This document shows positions 51,601 through 59,968 of a DNA stretch of 64,000 nt, one piece after another. Numbering within the stretch: position 1 is the first letter of the stretch; each line of letters starts with the position of its first letter. Origin of the DNA: Verrucomicrobiales bacterium. GTDB taxonomy: Bacteria > Verrucomicrobiota > Verrucomicrobiia > Verrucomicrobiales > V1-33. The position numbers and the translations under genes were made by a program. Where the stretch lies: positions 1-64,000 of the forward strand of contig JAGNEJ010000001.1 of assembly GCA_018003315.1 (NCBI GenBank). The letters run 5' to 3'. The notes under the pieces are model-generated. The model had not been told where the DNA came from. It saw only the letters and a list, made by a program, of their open reading frames with translations, and did no database searches.

Positions 51601-52314
51601 CGCGTGGCCGAGGGCGATGGTGCCCGAATTCAAAATCGTTCCGCCACCATGGGAATTGTCACCGCTGAGTGTGAGGACACCCGTCCCTGACATGACGATG
51701 CCCCCCGCCCCGGTCACATTGGCCAGACTGCCGGTGTTTTGTCCGATCTGAATGGGGCCGGGACCGGCAAAGGTGAGCTGCTTTCCGGAAACGATGGCCA
51801 CCGCGGTGGCATTGCTGCCATAAATCGCCAGCGGTGCCGTAGCGCGGTTCGTCCAAGTCTGTGAATCATTGATCTGCGCTGTGAGCGTGCCCAGGGTGGC
51901 TGCCTCCGCTCCAAAAACCACCTGCCCGCCCCCGGAATTCAGGGTAATGCCACCCTTGCCGATGGTGAGCAGGCGCTGGGGAGAAACGCCGGAGGCATTG
52001 TTGAAGATGTCCGCGCCGCCAGGGCTGTTGAAGGTGAAGGAACGCACCGCCTGGTCCGCGCCGAGGTGGATCAAAGTTCGCGCCGTGGCCCCGGCAATAT
52101 TGAAAACCACATCATCCCCGGAACCAGGCGGAGCCGCGGGGTCCGGCGCAGCCGCACCCGGAACCGCGGACCAATTCGCAGCATCCGCCCAGGGCAGGCC
52201 CGGACTGGCGGCAACGCTGCCATCCCAATGCAGCGTCGCCGCATGGGTGTTGCGACCGACACATGCCGTCACCGCCAAACCGGCGGTCAAGAGGGAGAGG
52301 GACCGGAATTTCAT
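48601..52314 (-). CDS. Giant exported beta-strand-repeat passenger protein
   Basis: A 1237-residue protein from the ATG at 52314 with a signal peptide (MKFRSLSLLTAGLAVTACVG). The first domain (LHWDGSVAASPGLPWADAAN) is typical of verrucomicrobial 'autotransporter-associated beta strand repeat' proteins. At least six imperfect repeats follow, of the type GVLTLSGDNSHGGGTIL, LVLAGDNSFTGSMLF and IQTLSASNTYSGNTVVQAG, which should form a right-handed beta-helix. The C-terminal 170 residues contain NWANTKGLSGAEAAPDADPD and RLANAVEFVIGGEPNP, a domain common at the ends of large exported proteins in this phylum. There is no autotransporter barrel and no PEP-CTERM tail, so the mode of surface attachment is unclear. 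Likely an adhesin or matrix protein. Confidence 0.88.
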   Translation of the reverse strand: MKFRSLSLLTAGLAVTACVGRNTHAATLHWDGSVAASPGLPWADAANWSAVPGAAAPDPAAPPGSGDDVVFNIAGATARTLIHLGADQAVRSFTFNSPGGADIFNNASGVSPQRLLTIGKGGITLNSGGGQVVFGAEAATLGTLTAQINDSQTWTNRATAPLAIYGSNATAVAIVSGKQLTFAGPGPIQIGQNTGSLANVTGAGGIVMSGTGVLTLSGDNSHGGGTILNSGTIALGHAGALGTGASLTVNGGTLRSDSISARNLTGKLAGLTLNADVVMGSVSHSGVLLFDGLVSLGGSTRTLTLNSSVVINSSAAGKITGAAGAGLVKSGPGTLMLGGTVGHAFTGGVTVNGGSLSLRLAEMTTPANILAAANTLTLANGSTVALTGKASTGSSQTFGSLTAGPGLNQLSASAGTGAALGLTFSNAWTRTAFGGLNITTGGGTGVTVTSSPSLTNGIIGPWVTMLSGSNPASYATVKAGAVEPLTSGPNHVSVAQSSGLTGTAGDLNYELTAAGTAPNDTVPGGFAGNTVRYTAATAGTTRLGGSFSVNGLMNAVGLANAPWTIDSGTLTIGASRELVITTSARSGPNGNGILINAVIADNAAGASGLTHMGLSSYAAAHPAPLTLGTGNTYTGKTVINGSYGTADGLRTILISALRDAGVPSEFGAGSEVVLNSAIIQTGTTGSSNRSISLAGTGGFYVKGDFTQTITGSISGSGNLSTDGDTAGPATAGGTGNLVLAGDNSFTGSMLFQNDSRVTLGHVNALKNATLVMSGQRILADLATHNLACNIGGLEGGVSIDLGSGSAAGGSGFITIGSNNQSNSYAGALSGSAGLVKTGTGIQTLSASNTYSGNTVVQAGRLRLVTTSTTTMTGSGAVNATTITSLRDTSLLAVGQPVSGPGVAAGAMIASIDTPTQVTVSTPHASAFFGTLTFGGQTTTLVSPVIEVQSGAVLDVADAGGFSITTGQTLAGDGAVEGKIAIAGTLNPGTSGGGTATLTTGDVVFSATGEYACHLAGNACDRLAAGALTVDPAAKITFTGFSAAASLLIATYSGAEPVHFLTDASLPPGCSLDYSTPGQIRLLNASPGSPYQNWANTKGLSGAEAAPDADPDRDRLANAVEFVIGGEPNPASPSADSSGLAPTVAATATDLVFTFRRTDLALTQPGIAVAVRFGSNLNTWTEAAIPATTPGAPVNGAAITITQDGFGAGVDKVEVRIPRSLAVGARLFAVLEVTIPAP

Positions 52315-52588
52315 GATGCAGAATCTGAGGGGAGAACTGGAACAGGCCAGTGGGGGAAAGGCCACGGGCGGAAACAGCAATAATGAGGATAAATCGAAAA
52401 ACGCAAAATGGTTCATCCTTCCCTGCCGGGCACAAATGGAAACGGGTGCGGTGCCGGAATTCGTTTTTTGATGGCGTTTCGGATCCCGCCGCCATGTTCT
52501 CCACCAGCAAATCCGCTGCTTTCATCACCATGCATGCCGCACCCAATCCTCGCAGTGGGTTGGGGCGGGAACACGACTGGGTGAACCC

Positions 52589-54076
52589 TCAATTCCGCAG
52601 CAGCACCGTGGCGGTGCGGCCGTTGCGCCAGACGTGAATGAGGCTTTGGCCGTCGCTGGCCTTGGAAAACGCGGCTTCCGCCTGCGCCATGGTGGCCACC
52701 GGATCGCGGTTGATCCTGACAATCAGATCCCCGGGGGAAAATCCGGCGGCATCCGCCGGGGAATCGCGCGTCACTTTCAGCACCACCAGGCCGCGTGAAT
52801 CCGCGGAAAGTCCGAGTTGTTCGCGGTAGTTGTCGTCCAGTGCCGCCAGCTTCAAACCATAATGCAGACCGTCGGCGGGTTCCTTCGCTTCCGCTCCGGC
52901 CACTTTGCTCCGGTCGCCCAGTTCGACTTTGATTTCCTTTTTTTCACCGTTGCGCCAGATGCCCAGCGTGACCTCGCGACCCGGAGGCAGGGCGCTGATT
53001 TCGTCGTCCAACTGACTCTTGTCTTCGACCTTCCGCCCCTGCATATCCAGCACCACATCATCCACCTGCATTCCTGCCTGGGCGGCGGGGGAGCCTTCGG
53101 TGATGTGCTTCACATACACGCCGCGGCTTTCCGGCAGCTTGAGGTAACGGGCGACGTCTTCGGTGACCGTTTCGGTTTCCATGCCCAGATAGCCGCTTTG
53201 TCCGCTGACTTTTCCTGACACCAGGGCCGCGGCGGTCTGCACCACGCGGTTGATGGGAATGGCGAAGCCAATGCCGGCATTGCTGCCGGTGTTGGAATAA
53301 ATGGCGGTGTTGATGCCAATGACGCGGCCTTCGGCATCGATCAGCGGTCCGCCGCTGTTGCCAGGGTTGATCGCGGCATCGGTCTGGATGAAATTTTCCT
53401 GCCCCTGGCCGGCCACGCCGATTTCACGGCGACCGATCGCGCTGACGATCCCCATGCTCACCGACTGGTCATAACCAAACGGTGCGCCCACGGCGAAAAC
53501 GATGTCTCCGCGGCGCACCTGGCTGCTGTCCGCCAGCGTAGCCACCGGCAGGTTCGACGCCTCCACCTTGATGACGGCAATGTCGGTGTCCGGTGCACTG
53601 TTGACTACTTTCCCATCCAGCGGCTCCTCCTTGCCGGGCAGGAACACCTTAATCTCCGTGGCCTTGTCGATCACATGATTGTTTGTCAGGATGTAGCCGT
53701 TTTTCGTCACAATGACGCCGCTGCCAAGCCCCAACGGGCGTTTTTGCCGGACCGACGGACCGATGTATTCGTTGTCAGGAATGTTGAAGAAGCGGCGGAC
53801 ATAAGGATCGTCCGACCACATGGAGCGCCGCCGGCGCAAAATGACCTCCTGCGCCGTGGTAATCTTCACCACCGCAGGCTCCACTTTTTCAATGACATCC
53901 GCATAGCTTTTCAGCGTTCCGGATTCCCGCTTCAGCGGCGTGGTGTCCAGTGTCAGAACCTGCCGGAAGGCATCCTTTCCTGCAGTGGATGCGCCCCGCT
54001 GGGCCTGGCAATAGTACACGCCTGCAGCAATCAGAACCGCGGCGAAAATCAGCTTCGGCAGGTGTTTGGTGGTCAT
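52589..54076 (-). CDS. DegP/HtrA (Do-like) periplasmic serine protease
   Basis: A 495-residue protein from the ATG at 54076 with an N-terminal anchor or signal (LIFAAVLIAAGVYY). The trypsin-like domain has His in ILTNNHVIDKATEIKV, Asp in SAPDTDIAVIKVEAS and the nucleophile Ser in AAINPGNSGGPLIDAEG. Two PDZ domains follow (SGYLGMETETVTEDVARYL with RGVYVKHITEGSPAAQAGM; and HYGLKLAALDDNYREQLGL with GLVVLKVTRDSPADAAGF). It degrades or refolds misfolded envelope proteins. The 274 nt between its stop and the start of the giant passenger gene hold no gene I can support. Confidence 0.95.
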   Translation of the reverse strand: MTTKHLPKLIFAAVLIAAGVYYCQAQRGASTAGKDAFRQVLTLDTTPLKRESGTLKSYADVIEKVEPAVVKITTAQEVILRRRRSMWSDDPYVRRFFNIPDNEYIGPSVRQKRPLGLGSGVIVTKNGYILTNNHVIDKATEIKVFLPGKEEPLDGKVVNSAPDTDIAVIKVEASNLPVATLADSSQVRRGDIVFAVGAPFGYDQSVSMGIVSAIGRREIGVAGQGQENFIQTDAAINPGNSGGPLIDAEGRVIGINTAIYSNTGSNAGIGFAIPINRVVQTAAALVSGKVSGQSGYLGMETETVTEDVARYLKLPESRGVYVKHITEGSPAAQAGMQVDDVVLDMQGRKVEDKSQLDDEISALPPGREVTLGIWRNGEKKEIKVELGDRSKVAGAEAKEPADGLHYGLKLAALDDNYREQLGLSADSRGLVVLKVTRDSPADAAGFSPGDLIVRINRDPVATMAQAEAAFSKASDGQSLIHVWRNGRTATVLLRN

Positions 54077-54256
54077 GGGGTTGTTGGTTAGAAATGTCCG
54101 CAAAATGGTCACCCGGTGCGCTGCGGATGCGTTTCCTGTCATTCCATCTCCAATAGCGCCGTCAATCGAAGGTTTTTTTCATCATTCCAGCCGGCTGGCT
54201 CCGCGGGATGAATCGGGAAACCGCCCGTTTCGCAGGACCCATTGCTTCGCAACCCG

Positions 54257-55165
54257 CTACTCCGCGGGTTCCGCCAGGGCCGCCGCCCGGTTGGCGATCA
54301 GACTTGCCAGGGTGGCCAGTTCGCGATTTTCCACGGCGGGAGCAGTGACGAGCAGCAGTTCGGTCATGGGCACCGGAGCGGCCAGCGTCATGAACCGGCA
54401 GCCGCCGTGCGGCAGCTTTTGCGCATGGGCGGGAATGAGGGCCACCCCGTCCCCTGAGGCCACCGCGGCGAGCATCAGGGAAAGGGAGTCCAGTTCCGCC
54501 ACGATCCGTGGCTCGAATCCAGCCCGGGCGCAGACCTGGCGCAAAAATTCCCTCCTGCCGGGAAAGGAGACGTTGGACAGGGAAACCCAGTCCTCTTTTG
54601 CCAGGGTGGACAGACGCAGCGACTTCCGGGGGGCGAGGGCATGGTGTTCCGGCAGCACCACCGCCATGCGGTGCCGGGAGAGCAGGCGGATTTCGAAATG
54701 ACCCCGTTCTTGGTCCTCGATGTTGCCGAGGATGGCGGCGTCGAGTTCCCGGCTGCGCAGCCGGTCCAGTTGCGCCCGCGGGGGGAGGTCGAACAGGCTG
54801 ATCTGGGTCCGCGGGTGGCGCTGGCGGAATTCGCGGACTGCCGGGGCCACCAGATCATCGGTGAACGGACTGATGAATCCCAGCCGCAGAGTGCGCCGGG
54901 CCTTGCCAAACTGCTCGCGCACTTGCTGCTTGCCAGTCTCCGCATCGCAAACCAACTGCCGCGCCCTCGGCAAAAAATACCGCCCCGCCTCCGTCAAATG
55001 GATGCGTTTGCGGATGCGGTCAAACAGCGCCACGCCCAGCTCGTCCTCCAGCACCGCAATCTGCCGACTCAGGGCGGGCTGCGAGACATGCAGCCGGGCC
55101 GCGGCCCGCGAGACGTTCAGTTCCTCGGCCGCGGCAATGAAATAACGAAGCTGATGGAATTCCAT
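54257..55165 (-). CDS. LysR-family transcriptional regulator
   Basis: A 302-residue regulator. The N-terminal winged helix-turn-helix is MEFHQLRYFIAAAEELNVSR with AAARLHVSQPALSRQIAVLE and DELGVALFDRI; the co-inducer-binding domain follows (LRLGFISPFTDDLVAPAVRE, ELDAAILGNIEDQERG, MLAAVASGDGVALIPAH). Its divergent neighbour is the pirin-DoxX pair, which is the most likely target, and a perfect inverted repeat lies just before its start (55170-55188). Confidence 0.95.
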   Translation of the reverse strand: MEFHQLRYFIAAAEELNVSRAAARLHVSQPALSRQIAVLEDELGVALFDRIRKRIHLTEAGRYFLPRARQLVCDAETGKQQVREQFGKARRTLRLGFISPFTDDLVAPAVREFRQRHPRTQISLFDLPPRAQLDRLRSRELDAAILGNIEDQERGHFEIRLLSRHRMAVVLPEHHALAPRKSLRLSTLAKEDWVSLSNVSFPGRREFLRQVCARAGFEPRIVAELDSLSLMLAAVASGDGVALIPAHAQKLPHGGCRFMTLAAPVPMTELLLVTAPAVENRELATLASLIANRAAALAEPAE

Positions 55166-55169
55166 GCCG

Positions 55170-55188
55170 GAACTTTATCCGCAAGTTC
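55170..55188. promoter_or_regulatory. Putative LysR-type operator in the LysR/pirin divergent region
   Basis: GAACTT, 7 nt, AAGTTC: a perfect 6-bp inverted repeat beginning 5 nt before the regulator's start codon, overlapping a looser TTAT-N10-ATAA repeat (55175-55192). The place fits autoregulation plus control of the divergent pirin gene. Confidence 0.45.
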
Positions 55189-55306
55189 ATAACTGCAAAG
55201 CATGAAGTTGAGAAGCAAACACGATTGGCCTTGCTGCGGTGACGGAACCAAGGTTTCGGCATCAAGCAACCGGAGGCTCCCGCCTCCCCAACCAACATCC
55301 ACTGAC

Positions 55307-56008
55307 ATGAAACTCACCATTCGCAAATCGAACCGCCGCGGCCAGGCCGATCACGGCTGGCTCAAGTCCGCCCACACCTTTTCATTTGCCGACTACTACG
55401 ACCCCGCCCACATGGGATTCCGCTCTCTGCGGGTCATCAACGAGGACTGGATCGCCCCCGGCTCCGGATTTCCCACGCACCCGCACCGCGACATGGAAAT
55501 CTTCACCGTCATGGTGGCGGGCACCCTGGAACACCGGGACAGCATGGGCAATGGTCGGCAGATCAAGCCTGGGCAGATCCAACTCATGAGCGCCGGAAGC
55601 GGAGTGACCCACAGCGAATTCAACCCATCCCCGGAGGAACCCGCCCACCTCCTGCAGATCTGGATCCTTCCCGCAACGCCGGGTCTGGAACCTGGCTACA
55701 CGGAATGGCACCCCGATCCGGCGCGTGAAAACGACCCCAAGGTGCTGGTGATTTCCCGCGACGGACGCGAAGGCTCCGCCACCATCCACCAGGATGCGAA
55801 CATCTTCCGCCTGCGGCTCGAACCTGGAGCCACCGCATCGCATGCAGTCGAACCCGGACGCGGGGCCTGGCTGCAGGTCATTTCCGGGGCGGCAGAGCTC
55901 AACGGCACCGCCCTGAGCGCCGGGGACGCCGCCAGCACCGAAGATCCCGGCACCCTGAACATCACCGCCACCCAGCCGCTCGAAGCACTGCTTTTCGACT
56001 TGAAGTAA
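55307..56008 (+). CDS. Pirin family protein
   Basis: A 233-residue bicupin starting at the ATG at 55307 (MKLTIRKSNRRGQADHGWLK). The metal-binding cupin motif is in GFPTHPHRDMEIFTVMVAG and the Glu in SAGSGVTHSEFNP; pirins of this YhaK/YhhW type can act as quercetin dioxygenases or redox sensors. The second cupin half is degenerate. It is divergent from the LysR gene and followed 54 nt later by a DoxX-type gene, a frequent pairing in quinone or oxidative-stress responses. Confidence 0.93.
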   Translation: MKLTIRKSNRRGQADHGWLKSAHTFSFADYYDPAHMGFRSLRVINEDWIAPGSGFPTHPHRDMEIFTVMVAGTLEHRDSMGNGRQIKPGQIQLMSAGSGVTHSEFNPSPEEPAHLLQIWILPATPGLEPGYTEWHPDPARENDPKVLVISRDGREGSATIHQDANIFRLRLEPGATASHAVEPGRGAWLQVISGAAELNGTALSAGDAASTEDPGTLNITATQPLEALLFDLK

Positions 56009-56062
56009 ATCTCTGCTTTCCAGAAACAAACCCAACCCACATCATCCCACCACCATCCCATC

Positions 56063-56449
56063 ATGAAACACATCCCAACCATCGCCGGAGCCCTGCTGGG
56101 CCTTGTCTTCGTCACGTTCGGTCTCGACCACTTCCTGGGCTTTCTCCCGAAACCTCCCGGCCCGGCGGAAGGCTCCCCCGCAGCGCTCTTCTTCGGAGCC
56201 ATTTTCCCTACCGGGTTTTTCTCCATGGTCAAAGTGTGTGAAATCACCGGCGGCCTGCTCGTAGCCCTGCCAAAAACACGCAACCTCGGACTGCTCATCC
56301 TCGGCCCCATCATCGTCAATATCCTGGGCTTCCACACCTTCATTGGAGACCGGAGCAACCTCCTTTCCCCGCCGGTTCTCGCCATCTCGGTGCTCGGTGC
56401 CTCCCTGCTCTGGTGCGGACGCCGCAAATTCGCCGCCCTGCTGAACTGA
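56063..56449 (+). CDS. DoxX-like membrane protein
   Basis: A 128-residue protein with four hydrophobic segments: IAGALLGLVFVTFGLDHFLG, ALFFGAIFPTGFFSMVKVCE, LGLLILGPIIVNILGFHTF and LAISVLGASLLWCG. Length and pattern fit the DoxX/DoxD family, small membrane proteins linked to quinone redox chemistry. The gene lies downstream of pirin and should be co-transcribed with it under the LysR regulator. Confidence 0.85.
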   Translation: MKHIPTIAGALLGLVFVTFGLDHFLGFLPKPPGPAEGSPAALFFGAIFPTGFFSMVKVCEITGGLLVALPKTRNLGLLILGPIIVNILGFHTFIGDRSNLLSPPVLAISVLGASLLWCGRRKFAALLN

Positions 56450-56476
56450 ACTACCGCCTCACCGCTCGGCCAAGCA

Positions 56477-56509
56477 CCGCGGCACCGGTTTCCACACCCG
56501 GTGCCGCGG
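56477..56509 (+). terminator. Strong hairpin terminating the pirin-DoxX transcript
   Basis: CCGCGGCACCGG (56477-56488), 9-nt loop, CCGGTGCCGCGG (56498-56509): a perfect 12-bp stem 27 nt after the DoxX stop, followed by GTTCATTT rather than a full T run. Confidence 0.65.
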
Positions 56510-56771
56510 GTTCATTTGCAGCAATATACCCCACCAATAGGCAATACCAATGCGCCCTCATCATAATATGCCAGGCAAATTATTGGAATTTCGTTACAGG
56601 TAAAAACTTAACGTAGTCCGCACAATCCACGGCCCGGCTTCACCTTCCCAAGTCCATGCTGCACAACGAATTGAGAATCGAAGGCGACTACCCTGATCGC
56701 GTTGCGCCGTGCATCCGTTTTGGCATTCCTGGCTGGGGTGTATCCGCCGCACGGCGGCGCAGGCAAGAGAA
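56510..56771. other. Intergenic region between convergent genes
   Basis: The gap from DoxX to the amidase gene is 322 nt. Past the hairpin at 56477-56509 it contains an A+T-rich stretch (56515-56625) with CCAAT/ATTGG boxes that could pair weakly, then G+C-normal sequence. I see no coding frame with a start and ribosome-binding site, no tRNA and no repeat. Confidence 0.4.
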
Positions 56772-58103
56772 TCACTTGTCTTCCACCAACGGCCGGGTGC
56801 CTGCGTAGTAAGCTTTGAGGCCTTCTGCGACCCCCCGGGCATATTCGCGGAAAATGCTGCGCACCTGCTTGCCATGAATTTCCGTTTCTCCGGCGAAGTC
56901 CCCTGCCTGCACCCGCTCGTACACTTCCTGGTTGTTCATGACATAAGGTTCGCAGAAAACCACGGGACACTGGTAGAGTCGGTTGGCCAGGAGATTGCGT
57001 GCCCAGACGTAGGGGTTTCGGGCGACGGGCAGGGCATTTCCAGTGCGGTAAACGTAGGCGGGCAGCGCGGTGGCGACGGCCAGTGAGCGGGCCACGGCAT
57101 CGGACACGGCGGCCTCCTCGTCGTGAATGCCCTGGAGCAGACGCGTCAGCATCTCAAAACGCTGGTCGTCGAGCATCAGTTCCTCCAGGGAATACGCGCC
57201 GTTGACGATGAGATGCAGGTGGTTTTCCGGGGAGAACGCGGATGCACCGGAAGGCCCCCACGGAGCGGCATTGAAATGCAGGCAAACCACAAGATCCGGG
57301 CGCAGATGGTCGTTGATCATCGCCGCCCGGGCCCGGATTTCCGCCGTGCGATAAAAGAGCTTTTCGGCATGGGTCTGAACCGTGCGAGGCGGGGGTGCCT
57401 CCGACGTGCCGGAGCCGGGTTTGAGGAGTTCCGCGGTGGCGGCAGAGAGGAAATCTGCCGGGCGCAGCGGCGTCACCGGATCCAGCCGGCTGCGCACCAG
57501 GGAAACTTTCGCTCCCAGTTCTTCCAGCATGGGCTGAAGCAGCCGCGCTGTTGTCAGGGTGATGTCGCCTTCCTTGATGGGCTGCTGGTCCGCGGAGTGC
57601 CGCCAGGATCGCTCCTCCATGTGCGCCCAGTTTCCGCCAATGTGTCCCGGATCCAGCGCGATATGGATTCCCTCCAGCGGCCGGGCGGGATCGCGCAACG
57701 GCGGCAGTTCCGCCGCCGGACGCCAGTAGCGCGGCGGCCTGGCTGGAGCCGCTGCGGCAAAACGCAGCAGATACGTTTCCGCCTTGGCGCTGGCCGTTTC
57801 CCGACGGATGGACACGGCGTCGCTGTTCAGAGAAAGGGTGCTCTGCCAGGCACCGGGCAGCGCGTAAACGGTGGTGAGTTGCCGCTCGAATTCCTCCCTG
57901 CTCACCGTGCCCTGGAGCGGCTGCAGCTTCCCCCAGTCTGGTGGATTTCCCAGCGGTGTCAGGTTCGGCCGTGGAGTTTCGGTGGTTGGAGCCGCCGCGG
58001 CTGGCGGAGGTGCGGGATTTTCCCGACGACACGCCGGGCCCAGCAGGCAGGCCGCGGCCACAGCGAGGCTCACGGGAAACGGAATGGACAAAAGACGCAG
58101 CAT
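56772..58103 (-). CDS. N-acetylmuramoyl-L-alanine amidase (Amidase_3), probable lipoprotein
   Basis: A 443-residue protein from the ATG at 58103 with an export signal (MLRLLSIPFPVSLAVAAACLLGPAC); the Cys may be lipidated, although LGPAC is a poor lipobox. A Pro/Ala linker and an unassigned region (about 45-150) precede the catalytic domain: first zinc His in IHIALDPGHIGGNW, GDITLTTARLLQPMLEELGAKVSLVRSR split over this region, and the second His in DLVVCLHFNAAP. The acidic ligand is probably Glu in HMEERSWR. It should cleave the amide between MurNAc and the peptide during wall turnover or cell separation. Its start is only 24 nt from the divergent ymdB start. Confidence 0.88.
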   Translation of the reverse strand: MLRLLSIPFPVSLAVAAACLLGPACRRENPAPPPAAAAPTTETPRPNLTPLGNPPDWGKLQPLQGTVSREEFERQLTTVYALPGAWQSTLSLNSDAVSIRRETASAKAETYLLRFAAAAPARPPRYWRPAAELPPLRDPARPLEGIHIALDPGHIGGNWAHMEERSWRHSADQQPIKEGDITLTTARLLQPMLEELGAKVSLVRSRLDPVTPLRPADFLSAATAELLKPGSGTSEAPPPRTVQTHAEKLFYRTAEIRARAAMINDHLRPDLVVCLHFNAAPWGPSGASAFSPENHLHLIVNGAYSLEELMLDDQRFEMLTRLLQGIHDEEAAVSDAVARSLAVATALPAYVYRTGNALPVARNPYVWARNLLANRLYQCPVVFCEPYVMNNQEVYERVQAGDFAGETEIHGKQVRSIFREYARGVAEGLKAYYAGTRPLVEDK

Positions 58104-58127
58104 CGCCGAAACAAAACGGACTCCATC

Positions 58128-58961
58128 ATGGCTCTGACTCCCCTGAACGCAACCGAAAGCCCCGGCCAGCCCCTGCGCATCCTCTTTCTGGGGGATGTCT
58201 TCGGCGAACCTGGACGCCGTGCGGTGATTGACTTGCTGCCGAAACTCAAGGAACGCCACCAGATCGATTTTGTGATCGTCAATGGCGAAAACAGCGCCGG
58301 CGGACGCGGCATCACTCCGAAAATCTGCATTGCCCTGCTGCGCGCCGGCGCGGCCGTGGTCACGCTGGGGGACCACGCCTGGGACCAGCAGGAAATCATC
58401 GACTACATGGAGACCGAACCGCGGCTGCTGCGTCCGGTGAACTACCCGCCCGGCACTCCGGGCCAAGGCGCGGTGGTGCTGGAAACCGACAAGGGAAAAG
58501 TGGCCGTGCTCAACGCCCAGGGCCGCACCTTCACTAATCCTCCGCTGGAAAATCCCTTCCTCGCCTGTGACCGGGAAGTGGATGCGTTGCGGCAGGAAAC
58601 ACCGGTGATTTTTGTCGATTTCCATGCCGAGGCGACCAGCGAAAAAATCGCCATGGGCCGCGCCTTGGACGGGCGGGTCAGCGCGGTGGTCGGCACGCAC
58701 ACCCATGTGCAGACGGCGGATGAAACGATTTTTCCCGGCGGCACCGCATTTTTATGTGATGCCGGCATGTGCGGGCCGGTGGAGAGCATCATTGGCAGCC
58801 GCATCGAACCGGTGTTGCAGCGCTTCCGCACCAGCATGCCGGGGAAATTCCTGGTCGGCGGGGGACCATCGATCGTCTGCGGCGTGTGGGTGGAAGTGGA
58901 CAGCGCCACCGGGCGGGCCCGGCACATTGAACGGGTGAGGGAAATGTGGACCACGCCCTAG
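58128..58961 (+). CDS. YmdB-family metallophosphoesterase
   Basis: A 277-residue cytoplasmic protein from the ATG at 58128. Metal-binding motifs of the YmdB / TIGR00282 family: ILFLGDVFGEPGRRAV (D), VIVNGENSAGGRGIT (N and E), VVTLGDHAWDQQEI (D/H), FVDFHAEATSEK (H) and VVGTHTHVQTADE (H-x-H). Relatives cleave 2',3'-cyclic nucleotides and cyclic AMP. Start spacing of 24 nt to the divergent amidase gene means that their promoters must overlap. Its stop is followed by the panE ATG after 14 nt, so ymdB, panE and the transglutaminase gene are one operon. Confidence 0.9.
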   Translation: MALTPLNATESPGQPLRILFLGDVFGEPGRRAVIDLLPKLKERHQIDFVIVNGENSAGGRGITPKICIALLRAGAAVVTLGDHAWDQQEIIDYMETEPRLLRPVNYPPGTPGQGAVVLETDKGKVAVLNAQGRTFTNPPLENPFLACDREVDALRQETPVIFVDFHAEATSEKIAMGRALDGRVSAVVGTHTHVQTADETIFPGGTAFLCDAGMCGPVESIIGSRIEPVLQRFRTSMPGKFLVGGGPSIVCGVWVEVDSATGRARHIERVREMWTTP

Positions 58962-58975
58962 CTGGAAACGATCTC

Positions 58976-59935
58976 ATGGACGCTCTTGCACCGCTTCCCC
59001 AGCCGCCCTGGAAGATCGCCGTCGTTGGCGCCGGTGCGGTCGGCTGCTATTACGGCGGGCGGCTGGCACAAGGCGGCAATGAGGTGCATTTCCTCCTGCG
59101 GCGGGATTTGGACCACGTCCGGCAGCACGGTCTGGACATCCGCAGCCACCTCGGGGACTTCCACCTGCAACCGGTGCACGCACACGGCAGCACTCGGGAG
59201 ATCGGCCCGTGCGACGTGGTGCTCATCGCCCTGAAAACCACCGGCAATGCCGCGCTGGAGACCCTGCTGCCGCCGCTGCTCGGCGACCGAACCCTGCTGG
59301 TCACCCTGCAAAACGGTTTGGGCAACGAGGAATTCCTCGCGGCCCGCTGGGGAGCCGGGCGCGTGCTGGGCGGGGTATGCTTCACCTGCATCAACCGGAC
59401 GGCTCCGGGCCTCATCGAACATACCGCCCAGGGCACCGTGGCCCTGGGGGAATTCCAGCGCCCGGTTCTCCAGCGTACCGAAACCCTCGCCGCGGAATTC
59501 CGCCGCTGCGGCATCGACTGCCGCACCGAACCGCTCGACTGGACCCGCTGGAAAAAACTCGTCTGGAACGTCCCTTTCAACGGTCTCGCCATCGCCGCCG
59601 GAGGCATGAACACGGCGGAGATTCTCGGTTCCCCGGCGCTCGCCCATCTCGTCACCGCCCTGATGGAGGAAATCATCGCCATCGCCGCCGTCCTCGGCCA
59701 CGACTTGCCGGAATCACTGGCTGCTGACATGCTTGCCAGCACCCGCGGCATGGGACCCTACCGGCCCAGCAGCATGATTGATTATCTGGAAGGCCGCGAA
59801 GTGGAAGTCGAAGCCCTCTGGGGAGAGCCCTGGCGTCGCGCTCTGGCCGCTGGCGCTCCAGCCGGACGCCTGGACATGCTCTATCATTTTATTTCGCACG
59901 CCGTTGCCTGCCGGAAAAATGCCCGCGCTGACTAG
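58976..59935 (+). CDS. panE: 2-dehydropantoate 2-reductase
   Basis: A 319-residue NADPH-dependent enzyme of pantothenate/CoA synthesis that reduces ketopantoate to pantoate. The dinucleotide motif is IAVVGAGAVGCYYGGRLAQG, the catalytic Lys is in WKKLVWNVPFNGLAIA, and PSSMIDYLEGREVEVEALWG is the conserved C-terminal part that binds substrate. The ATG at 58976 is chosen; an overlapping GTG at 58946 would extend it by 10 residues. Related ketopantoate-reductase-like proteins exist, so the exact substrate is probable rather than certain. Confidence 0.86.
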   Translation: MDALAPLPQPPWKIAVVGAGAVGCYYGGRLAQGGNEVHFLLRRDLDHVRQHGLDIRSHLGDFHLQPVHAHGSTREIGPCDVVLIALKTTGNAALETLLPPLLGDRTLLVTLQNGLGNEEFLAARWGAGRVLGGVCFTCINRTAPGLIEHTAQGTVALGEFQRPVLQRTETLAAEFRRCGIDCRTEPLDWTRWKKLVWNVPFNGLAIAAGGMNTAEILGSPALAHLVTALMEEIIAIAAVLGHDLPESLAADMLASTRGMGPYRPSSMIDYLEGREVEVEALWGEPWRRALAAGAPAGRLDMLYHFISHAVACRKNARAD

Positions 59936-59968
59936 CTTTTCTCCTGCGGTTTAACCACGATTCGACTG

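Noticed and set aside
49500-52300. Repetitive G+C-rich sequence that could suggest a CRISPR or satellite array
   Set aside because: The repeats are imperfect protein-level beta-strand repeats within one reading frame; no regular spacer pattern is present anywhere in the window.
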